Positions 6,375 to 12,867 of a stretch of DNA of 25,428 nt are shown piece by piece. The stretch's first letter is position 1. Every line of letters begins with the position of its first letter. This DNA comes from an uncultured Lachnospiraceae bacterium. Lineage in GTDB: Bacteria > Bacillota > Clostridia > Lachnospirales > Lachnospiraceae. A program made the position numbers and the translations under genes. Under the pieces are notes generated by a model. The model did no database searches and was not told where the DNA came from. It saw nothing but the letters and a program-made list of their open reading frames with translations. The stretch is from positions 1 through 25,428 of the forward strand of contig CAJUMB010000052.1 in NCBI GenBank assembly GCA_910587105.1. Reading direction: 5' to 3'.

Positions 6375-7251
6375 ATTAAGTCAAATCGCTGATAAAATTA
6401 AAAACTCTGATGCAATTCTAATTGGAGCCAGCAACGGATTGTCCATTACAGAGGGGCTGCATCTTTTTGCGGATAATCAGGCATTGGAAGAGGTGTTTGG
6501 AGATTTTAAACGTAAATATGGGGTTCACAGCATTTTACATGGAATGAGCGCCCGCTGGCCGTCTGAAGAAGAAAAGTGGGCGTTCTGGAGCCGCCTGATC
6601 CATCATTACTGTGTGGAATACAAAGCGAGCCAGGTCATGAAAGATTTGAGAGCCATTGTGGGAAATAAGAATTATTTTGTAATTACTTCTAACGGCGAGT
6701 GTCATTTTGAGATGAGCGGATTTGCCCCAGAGAATATTTATGAGGTAGAGGGAAACTGGCTGACTATGCAGTGTTCTTGTGCCTGCCATGATACTTTGTA
6801 TCCGAGTTTGGATATGGCAGAAAAAATGGCAGCGGCGGAAAAGAACGGAAGAGTGCCCTCAGATATGGTTCCCCATTGTCCAAAATGTGGCGGTCCCATG
6901 CAGATTCATTTGGAGGTTGACCGAAATTTTATTCGTGAGAATACAGGGCAGGAACGCTTTCAGGCATTCCTGAATCAATATCATGGAAGAAAGCTGGCAG
7001 TGCTGGAACTGGGTATAGGTCCCCGAAATCAGTTGATTAAGGCTCCGCTTATGCGGCTTGTGGACGTGGAGCCGAACGCTGTCTATGTGACCATTAATCT
7101 TGGAGAAATATACATCACGGACAATATCAAAGAAAAGTCCTTTGGTCTTGACGGTTATCTTGGGGAAATTTTAGGCAGGCTTCGGGCAGTGTGTGAGGAA
7201 TCACCATCCCAGAATATGCAGTCTCAGACTTCAATTGCTAACCATGGTTAG
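6367..7251 (+). CDS. Second SirTM-like sirtuin with altered catalytic residues
   Basis: 294 residues, start GTG 6367 with AAGGAGG at 6350-6356, overlapping the first sirtuin by eight bases, so probably translationally coupled. It is a diverged paralogue of that gene. The NAD loop GASNGLS is at 20-26, zinc Cys at C136-x3-C140 and C171-x2-C174, and VLELGIGPRNQLIKAPLM near 212-229. Two catalytic-site positions differ: TSNGECHF keeps the Asn (N109) but has Glu (E111) for Asp, and VEGN has Glu (E128) where SirTM has Gln. It may be a pseudoenzyme, a regulator of the first sirtuin, or an enzyme of different specificity. An obligate heterodimer is plausible from the tandem overlap but not shown. No clear terminator follows before the repeat element at 7386. 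Confidence 0.75.
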   Translation: MHELSQIADKIKNSDAILIGASNGLSITEGLHLFADNQALEEVFGDFKRKYGVHSILHGMSARWPSEEEKWAFWSRLIHHYCVEYKASQVMKDLRAIVGNKNYFVITSNGECHFEMSGFAPENIYEVEGNWLTMQCSCACHDTLYPSLDMAEKMAAAEKNGRVPSDMVPHCPKCGGPMQIHLEVDRNFIRENTGQERFQAFLNQYHGRKLAVLELGIGPRNQLIKAPLMRLVDVEPNAVYVTINLGEIYITDNIKEKSFGLDGYLGEILGRLRAVCEESPSQNMQSQTSIANHG

Positions 7252-7385
7252 AAAGGATCCGCCGGACGATTTTTCAGCAGCAAGGCGGCTGAGTGAGGCG
7301 ATGCGGTGGCATCGTCAATCGAAGCCAATACAGTCTGATGAGAAATCGGGCAAGTAGTTTTGCTGGATATGAACGGTGCAGTACA
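7252..7385. other. Operon 3' flank with small hairpin
   Basis: Non-coding. CGATGC (7299-7304) and GCATCG (7309-7314) form a perfect six-base stem with loop GGTG but no T-run, so termination here is unproven. The end of this stretch (AGTTTTGCTGG near 7355) resembles AATTTTGCTGG about 20 bases before the second full element, so the repeat family may carry extra left flank. Confidence 0.35.
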
Positions 7386-7551
7386 CTGGAGAGTGTTTGA
7401 AAATTCATTCACGCCACCCATACGTCCCGCTTTGCGGGAGATTTGCCCCTTATTCGGTTGCTGCAGCCCGCTGCAGTGCCCTCATGCGGAACAAATATCA
7501 CGCAAAGTGGGTCATACATCTGGCAGAAAGCATTTTTAAGACACGCTTTAG
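7386..7551. mobile_element. MITE-like palindromic element, full copy 1
   Basis: 166 bp, from CTGGAGAGTG to the inverted CACGCTTTAG, with the two halves broadly complementary (imperfect terminal inverted repeats of about 60 bp). Internal hairpins: CCCGC-TTT-GCGGG (7426-7438) and CTGCAG-CCCG-CTGCAG (7461-7476). It carries no credible gene. It is the same length as the copy at 9104-9269. Its right end overlaps the 3' end of the MATE gene. Confidence 0.75.
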
Positions 7552-8912
7552 GACGGGAGCTTCCGTATCCGCCAGTTATAATAAATAAAAAATAAGATAC
7601 TGCTGAGAAGCCATGTGGCCGGATAGCTGACCAGAATTGTGGTGAGTACAGGCCATATGGGCATGGCAATCATAATCCAGACACTTCGCAGGATGCATAT
7701 GCTGCACAGGATGATAATGGTAGGAATGACCACATCGCCGATTCCCCGCAGAGCTCCGGAAGAGATTTCCACAACCACATAGACCAGGTAAAAAGGCGCA
7801 ATCATCTGCAGCATCTGGGAACCGATCTTCACCACGTCTGCATCAGTGGTAAAAATACCGAACAGGGGAATCCTCAGGAAAAACAAAAAGGCAATGAGAC
7901 CCACAGCGATGACAGATTCCATTCCCATGCAGACCCAGACGCTTTTCTTCAGGCGTTTATATTTTCCGGCGCCATAGTTCTGCCCTACAAATGTGGTGAT
8001 GGCAATGCCGAAGGCACCGCTGATCATCCAGTAAATGGCGTCCAGTTTTCCATAGGCGGCCCATGCGGCCATGGTATCCGTGCCGAAACGGTTCAGGGCG
8101 GCCTGGATAATCACGTTGGAGATGTTGTACATAGTGGTCTGAATACCCGCAGGAATACCGATGTAGAGCTGGGATTTCAGCATTCTTCTGGAAAAATGGA
8201 TTCTGCTGGGTTCCAGGTGAAGTCCGCCCTTTTCCTTCATCAAAGTCCGTGTGACCAGTCCGGCGCTGACAGCCTGGGCGGCCACTGTGGCAATGGAGAC
8301 GCCGGCGATGCCCAGGTCAAAAACCAGCACCAGAACCACATCCAGTACAATATTAATCAGACAGCAGACGGCCAGATAATACAAAGGCCGGCGGGAATCC
8401 CCGGAAGCCCGAAGAATACTGGAGCCTGTATTGAAGATAAAGGAAAACAAAATACCGCCGTAATAGATGCGCAGATAGATAAGAGAACCTGGCATCAATT
8501 CTTCCGGGGTATTCATCCACTGCAGCAGGGATGGAGCGCTTAGGATTCCCGCCAGGGTGATAATCAGGCTGGCGGCTATGGTAAATGCGTAAGCGGTATG
8601 TACACTTTCCTGTATGCTCCTTTCGTCTTTTGCCCCCCAGAATTGGGAGAGCACTACAGCGGCACCGGAGGAAAGCCCGGTAAAGAATCCGATGACCAGA
8701 TTGGTCAGCTGTCCGGCGGAGCCCCCAACGCTGGCCAGGGCTTCTTTCCCCACAAAACGCCCTACAATGATGGTATCTACAGTATTATACAGCTGTTGAA
8801 AGAAAGTTCCCAATACAATGGGAAAAAAGAAAATTAACAGCTGTTTCCAGATAATTCCCTCAGTAATACGGTCTGCGGGGGGATTTATCTTACTTTTACG
8901 AGGGGTATGCAT
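7548..8912 (-). CDS. MATE family efflux transporter
   Basis: 454 residues, start ATG at 8912 with GGGAGGT (complement of 8921-8927) eight bases upstream. After a short polar N-terminus come about 12 hydrophobic helices in two MatE halves: IWKQLLIFFFPIVLGTFFQQ, the NTVDTIIVGRFVGKEALASV motif near residues 43-62, and the second half beginning around LYIGIPAGIQTTMYNISNVI. Family members export cationic drugs or metabolites using a Na+ or H+ gradient; the substrate here cannot be read. It belongs to the DinF/NorM-like clostridial type. The stop codon (complement of 7548-7550) lies inside the terminal repeat of the MITE-like element, so the last residues (IRKLPS) were probably set by that insertion, though total length is normal. 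Confidence 0.88.
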   Translation of the reverse strand: MHTPRKSKINPPADRITEGIIWKQLLIFFFPIVLGTFFQQLYNTVDTIIVGRFVGKEALASVGGSAGQLTNLVIGFFTGLSSGAAVVLSQFWGAKDERSIQESVHTAYAFTIAASLIITLAGILSAPSLLQWMNTPEELMPGSLIYLRIYYGGILFSFIFNTGSSILRASGDSRRPLYYLAVCCLINIVLDVVLVLVFDLGIAGVSIATVAAQAVSAGLVTRTLMKEKGGLHLEPSRIHFSRRMLKSQLYIGIPAGIQTTMYNISNVIIQAALNRFGTDTMAAWAAYGKLDAIYWMISGAFGIAITTFVGQNYGAGKYKRLKKSVWVCMGMESVIAVGLIAFLFFLRIPLFGIFTTDADVVKIGSQMLQMIAPFYLVYVVVEISSGALRGIGDVVIPTIIILCSICILRSVWIMIAMPIWPVLTTILVSYPATWLLSSILFFIYYNWRIRKLPS

Positions 8913-8990
8913 AGTATCTGACCTCCCTTAATTTAAGTAACTGTATGTAAATAATTTGATAGACAGCTATAGACTGCCATTTCATAACCA

Positions 8991-9068
8991 GAGCTTGGGC
9001 AGAATAAACAAATAAGGAGCGAATTCAAAATGGTTTTGAGCTCCGTTTTGTTTATTCTGCCCAGGCTC
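8991..9068. repeat. Long nested hairpin, 78 nt
   Basis: The left arm 8991-9012 (GAGCTTGGGCAGAATAAACAAA) pairs with 9047-9068 over 22 bases with one mismatch. Inside it, GGAG 9016-9019 pairs with CTCC 9041-9044, and CAAAA 9026-9030 with TTTTG 9034-9038. No T-run flanks it closely. It is unlike the MITE-like family 35 bases downstream. It lies upstream of the MATE gene and could be an independent palindromic repeat or a structured RNA. Confidence 0.65.
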
Positions 9069-9103
9069 GTGACTCCTGAAAATAATTTTGCTGGGTTGCT
9101 GCA

Positions 9104-9269
9104 CTAGAGCGTGTCTGAAAAATCATTCTTGCCATCTGCATGCCCCACTTGGTGGGAGATTTGCGCCAAATTCAGGTTACATAGCCCGCTATGCGCCCTT
9201 CATTTGGAACAAATCTCCCACCAAGTGTGACGCACATCTGACAGAAAGCATTTTTAAGACACACTCTAG
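9104..9269. mobile_element. MITE-like palindromic element, full copy 2
   Basis: 166 bp from CTAGAGCGTGTCTG to the inverted AAGACACACTCTAG; the symmetry extends one base each side (ACTAGAG and CTCTAGT). The arms of about 64 bp are imperfectly complementary, with a perfect block CACTTGGTGGGAGATTTG. Internal hairpins CCCAC-TTG-GTGGG (9144-9156) and CATAG-CCCG-CTATG (9180-9193) occupy the same places as those of copy 1 but with paired base changes. Confidence 0.8.
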
Positions 9270-9284
9270 TATTTATGGTATAAT
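9256..9284 (+). promoter_or_regulatory. Hybrid promoter formed at the repeat edge
   Basis: AAGACA (9256-9261) lies inside the MITE-like right end. After 17 bases, TATAAT (9279-9284) lies just outside it, preceded by TG in the extended -10 position. It would drive the DUF362 gene with a leader of about 120 bases. A TTGACA at 9340-9345 lacks a good partner -10. Confidence 0.5.
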
Positions 9285-9411
9285 GCAGTAAAGCGTATCA
9301 TAACAGCGGCGAAAATAGGCATCCAAACCCGCTGGACTTTTGACACTCTAATCATACAATTGAGTGATCATATCACAGTCAGATGGAAAAAACAACTATG
9401 AGGTGAAATTT

Positions 9412-10524
9412 ATGGATCAAAAAGACATCCTGGTCAGCCAGGGAACCAACTATAAGAAAATGACCCGGGAGCTTTTAGAAGCGTCAGATTTAATCGGCCA
9501 TATACCGGATAAAAACTGTACTGTAGGAATCAAGCCCAATCTGGTGTCACCTACGGAGGCTTCTTATGGAGCCACCACCCATACAGAAGTGATAGCGGGA
9601 ATAATCGAATATCTCCAGATGTACGGCGTCAGCCGCATCGTCCTGGCGGAGAGCTCCTGGGTGGGGGCAAAAACATCAGAATCCATCCGGGTCTGCGGTT
9701 ATGATAAACTCTGCCGGTTCTATCAGGTAGAATTCATCGATACTCAGAAAGATTCTTGGAAAAAGAAAGACTGCAAGGGTATGGAACTGGCAGTGTGCTC
9801 CTGTGTGGATCAAATTGATTTTCTAATCAATGTACCTGTATGGAAAGGCCACTGCCAGACAAAAATCACCTGTGCGTTGAAAAACCTCAAAGGTCTGATA
9901 CCCAACAAGGAAAAAAGGCGGTTTCATCAGCTGGGTCTGCACCGGCCCATTGCCCATCTGGCGGCGGGAATCCCCCAGGACTTTATTGTAATTGACCATA
10001 TCTGCGGAGACCTGGACTTTGAGGACGGAGGCAATCCGGTGGTGTGCAATCAGATACTGACAGCCCGGGACCCGGTTCTGGCGGACGCGTGGGTGTGTCA
10101 TCAAATGGGGTATGAGAAAGAAGACGTTCCCTATATTGGCATGGCGGAAAAACTGGGGGCGGGATGCGGAGACTGGACACAGGCCCGGGTGAGAAGATGG
10201 CAGGAGGGGGAGCTTTCAGCGTACAGCGTTCAGGAGCCTTCTCATTTTGGTCCGAGAAAAGTGGTGGAAGTACAGGACGCAGTGGAGGAAGTGGACTCCT
10301 GCAGTGCATGTTACGGGTATCTCATTCCGGTTTTAAACCAATTACGTGAAGAAGGTCTGCTGGATAAACTGGATGATAAAATCTGTATCGGGCAGGGATA
10401 TAAAGGACAGTCCGGCGGTCTGGGAATCGGAAACTGTACCAGTAAGTTTGAGAAGCACCTTCCGGGATGTCCGCCCATGCCGGATGAAATGTATGAATTT
10501 CTAAAGGAGTATTTAAATGTATGA
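9412..10524 (+). CDS. DUF362 domain-containing protein
   Basis: 370 residues from ATG 9412, chosen for GAGGTGA five bases upstream rather than the in-frame ATG at 9364. Family hallmarks are VGIKPNLVSP near residues 38-47, the ATTHTEVIAGIIEYL helix, IVLAESSWVGAKT, LINVPVWKGHCQTKITCALK, NLKGLIPNKEKRRFH, and VIDHICGDLDFEDGGNP. DUF362 proteins are cytosolic, widespread in anaerobes and of unknown activity; many carry a C-terminal ferredoxin domain. Here there is no full 4Fe-4S motif, only scattered Cys (SCSACYGY, GNCTSKFEKHLPGCPPM). The YdcF-like gene starts eight bases before its stop, so the two are coupled. Confidence 0.8.
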   Translation: MDQKDILVSQGTNYKKMTRELLEASDLIGHIPDKNCTVGIKPNLVSPTEASYGATTHTEVIAGIIEYLQMYGVSRIVLAESSWVGAKTSESIRVCGYDKLCRFYQVEFIDTQKDSWKKKDCKGMELAVCSCVDQIDFLINVPVWKGHCQTKITCALKNLKGLIPNKEKRRFHQLGLHRPIAHLAAGIPQDFIVIDHICGDLDFEDGGNPVVCNQILTARDPVLADAWVCHQMGYEKEDVPYIGMAEKLGAGCGDWTQARVRRWQEGELSAYSVQEPSHFGPRKVVEVQDAVEEVDSCSACYGYLIPVLNQLREEGLLDKLDDKICIGQGYKGQSGGLGIGNCTSKFEKHLPGCPPMPDEMYEFLKEYLNV

Positions 10525-11125
10525 GAAGTTTTTGAATCAGATTACAGATTTTATCTTTGTGGAAACTCCAGTAAAACCAGCAGACATGATTTTTGTGCCG
10601 GGAAATGGATATCCCCAGATGGCAGAGCAGGCGGCCAGGCTGTGGAAGGGCGGCCTGGCGCCCTGGGTACTGCCCAGCGGCAGGTACAGCATTTTAAGCG
10701 GAACATTTTCCGGGGTATTGAGCCAGAATGAGCGTTATAAGAAAGTGTATGAAACAGAGTGGGAATTTCTGAAGGATGTTCTGATGGAAAACGGGGTGGA
10801 AGAGTCCAGTATACTGAAAGAAGAAAGGGCTTCCTATACCTACGAAAATGCCATCTATTCCAGACAGGCTGTGGAGGAAAAAGGACTGGATATTAAGAAA
10901 GGAATTATCTGCTGTAAAAATTATCACGCCCGCAGGTGTTTGATGTATTATCAGCTGCTGTTTCCGGAAACAGAGTTTTTTGTGATGCCCAGCGAGACAG
11001 ACGGGATTACCCGGGAGAATTGGCATAAGACAAAGCAGGGGATTCAGTCAGTGCTGGGGGAGATGGAGCGCTGCGGCAGTCAGTTTCATCAAATAATAGA
11101 AAATCTGGGGCATGAAAATTGTTGA
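10517..11125 (+). CDS. YdcF/ElyC family (DUF218) protein
   Basis: 202 residues, ATG 10517 with AAAGGAG seven bases upstream, overlapping DUF362 by eight bases. The DUF218 fold is marked by DMIFVPGNGYPQMAEQAARL (residues about 23-42), GLAPWVLPSGRY, NGVEESSILKEERASYTYEN and the CKNYHARRCLMYYQ segment, which match the family's glycine loop, SxNT-like acidic motif and fH-xRA motif. Unlike ElyC and SanA it has no N-terminal membrane helix, so it is probably cytosolic. The family binds nucleotides or envelope intermediates in some species, but a reaction for this branch is not known. The translational overlap with DUF362 suggests a shared process. A bidirectional terminator covers its stop codon. 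Confidence 0.8.
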   Translation: MYEKFLNQITDFIFVETPVKPADMIFVPGNGYPQMAEQAARLWKGGLAPWVLPSGRYSILSGTFSGVLSQNERYKKVYETEWEFLKDVLMENGVEESSILKEERASYTYENAIYSRQAVEEKGLDIKKGIICCKNYHARRCLMYYQLLFPETEFFVMPSETDGITRENWHKTKQGIQSVLGEMERCGSQFHQIIENLGHENC

Positions 11126-11153
11126 ACGCAATTTTCATGCCCCGCAGACTTTT
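11107..11153. terminator. Bidirectional terminator between convergent genes
   Basis: A perfect 15-base stem (11107-11121 with 11129-11143, seven-base loop) overlaps the stop codon of the YdcF-like gene. ACTTTTAATTTTT follows on the plus side and AGATTTTCTATT on the minus side, so it may serve both this gene and the convergent CBS protein. A second weaker inverted repeat, ATAGATAAT (11163-11171) with ATTATCTAT (11204-11212), lies nearer the minus-strand gene. Confidence 0.75.
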
Positions 11154-11214
11154 AATTTTTCAATAGATAATCGCAGTATCCCTGTCATATCCAGAGTTTT
11201 GTAATTATCTATCT

Positions 11215-12513
11215 TTAATCTTCTAAATTTTTGTCGTGATTGACTTCGTGATAAAATTCTTTCGGAATATAGATACGGACTTTTTCAATCCTGTTCTTAT
11301 CAATATGTTCTACCAAAAAGCGGATATCGTTGTCAAGGGTGATGGTCTGTCCTTCTTCGGGCAGATTATCAATTTGTTCAATGATGTAACCGCCGATGGA
11401 ATCGTAATCATCGGAATCCAGAGATAACTGCAGTTTGTCGTTTAGATCGTCGATTCGCGTGGTGCCAAGAACTACATATTCTTCCAGGGGGACGATTTCC
11501 GTAATGTCCTCTTCTTCCTCAATATCGTATTCGTCCCGGATCTCTCCCACAATTTCTTCCAGAAGATTCTCCAGAGTCACCAGTCCGGCGGTGGTTCCAT
11601 ATTCGTCCAGCACAATGGCGAGGTTATAGGAGGCTTCCCGCATTTCCAGTAAAAGGGAAGCAGTGCTCTTGTGCTCATAAGTAAAATAAGGTTCCCGCAG
11701 ATGCTCCCGGAGCACAAAGGGTTCTTCAGGGTCCAGAAGAAGCAGATCCTTCATGTTTATAATACCAATCACATTGTCAGTGGTGTCTTCGTAAACGGGG
11801 AATCTGGTATGCATATGTTCTCTGAAGGTGGCAAGCAGTTCCTGATAAGTGCAGTTTACATCAACAAAAGCCATGTCAATGCGGGGAACCATCACATCCC
11901 GGGCAGAAGAATCGCCGAAGTCAAATACGTTGTAAATCATCTGCTTTTCTTCATTTTCAATGACGCCGTCCTGTTCGCTGACATTTACGATGGTACGAAG
12001 TTCATGCTCAGTGATTGTGTTGGTCTTTGCATTGGGATCAATCCTCAGCAGCAGCATAATACCGCTGGCCAGGGTCTGTACCAGGAATACCACAGGGGTC
12101 AGTAAAACCATCAATGTGTGGATAATCCGCGCATAAGCCAGGGAAATTTTTTCCGCGTGGAGAGTTGCCAGGGTTTTTGGGATGATTTCCCCCCAGATCA
12201 GGATCAGCAGGGTTAAAATACCAGTACCTGCCCCAACATAAGCGTTGCCGAATTTACGGATCACCAGGGTAGTCACCAGGGATGAGGCGCATATGTTGAC
12301 GATATTATTCCCGATTAATACGGTGCTGAGCATTTTCCCTGAATCATCAATGATCTTTAAAAGAATCTGCGCCTTTTTACTGTCCTGTTCCGCCAGGGAC
12401 TGAATTCTTATCCGGTTGACAGTTGTCATGGCTGTTTCCGCAGATGAAAAAAATGCGGAAGCTGCAATCAGTAATAAAATCATGACGATCTGTAGGCCGT
12501 CACTCGAGTCCAA
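11215..12513 (-). CDS. CNNM/CorC-type membrane protein with CBS domains (hemolysin family)
   Basis: 432 residues. The start is TTG at 12513, supported by AAGGAGTG about nine bases upstream; no ATG is near. An N-terminal DUF21 transmembrane domain (residues about 5-180) starts with LQIVMILLLIAASAFFSSAE and includes GEIIPKTLA. Two CBS motifs follow: ARDVMVPRIDMAFVDV to GIINMKDLLLL, and ASLLLEMREASYNLAIVLDE to LLEEIVGEIRDEYD. A C-terminal CorC_HlyC domain covers about residues 340-420. Members of this family act in Mg2+ or other divalent cation export and resistance; the name hemolysin is historical. It is transcribed alone, convergent with the DUF362-YdcF pair. Its promoter is at 12569-12597. 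Confidence 0.88.
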   Translation of the reverse strand: MDSSDGLQIVMILLLIAASAFFSSAETAMTTVNRIRIQSLAEQDSKKAQILLKIIDDSGKMLSTVLIGNNIVNICASSLVTTLVIRKFGNAYVGAGTGILTLLILIWGEIIPKTLATLHAEKISLAYARIIHTLMVLLTPVVFLVQTLASGIMLLLRIDPNAKTNTITEHELRTIVNVSEQDGVIENEEKQMIYNVFDFGDSSARDVMVPRIDMAFVDVNCTYQELLATFREHMHTRFPVYEDTTDNVIGIINMKDLLLLDPEEPFVLREHLREPYFTYEHKSTASLLLEMREASYNLAIVLDEYGTTAGLVTLENLLEEIVGEIRDEYDIEEEEDITEIVPLEEYVVLGTTRIDDLNDKLQLSLDSDDYDSIGGYIIEQIDNLPEEGQTITLDNDIRFLVEHIDKNRIEKVRIYIPKEFYHEVNHDKNLED

Positions 12514-12568
12514 TAGTGTTCACTCCTTTTTCACAATAAATTAAAAATTAGAATAGTTACTTTTAAAA

Positions 12569-12597
12569 ATGATACATGATTTTTCATAAAAATGCAA
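12569..12597 (-). promoter_or_regulatory. Promoter of the CBS-domain protein
   Basis: Read on the minus strand: TTGCAT (complement of 12592-12597), 17 bases, TATCAT (complement of 12569-12574). The leader is about 50 bases to TTG 12513. Confidence 0.55.
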
Positions 12598-12714
12598 GTG
12601 CTGCCATAGATTTATGTGGTGATTTATGTGATAGATGACCAGCTGAATGTGTGGATTGTCCATAAAAGTGATTTTTTGGTCGAAGGGTGACGAATGAAAA
12701 AAAACAAAAAGGGC

Positions 12715-12743
12715 TGTCAAAAAAGAAAGGAATGTGATACAAT
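12715..12743 (+). promoter_or_regulatory. Promoter of the surface protein gene
   Basis: TGTCAA (12715-12720), 17 bases, TACAAT (12738-12743) with TG in the extended -10 position. It leads to a leader of about 118 bases before ATG 12868. The 354 bases between the divergent genes otherwise hold only AT-rich sequence. Confidence 0.5.
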
Positions 12744-12867
12744 AAATTAGCTAATTGTTAGATATAGTCAGATTCTGCATAATTTAGGAATTTCAGAAAA
12801 GTTACATAATAATTTGCGGGATCCTTACCAAGTTGTCATTCATATAGATGATTTTGAGGTGTATGAT

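Noticed and set aside
9364..9376. GTGAT-CAT-ATCAC palindrome as an operator of the DUF362 gene
   Set aside because: It is a perfect but short palindrome with no well-placed promoter next to it; it could occur by chance.
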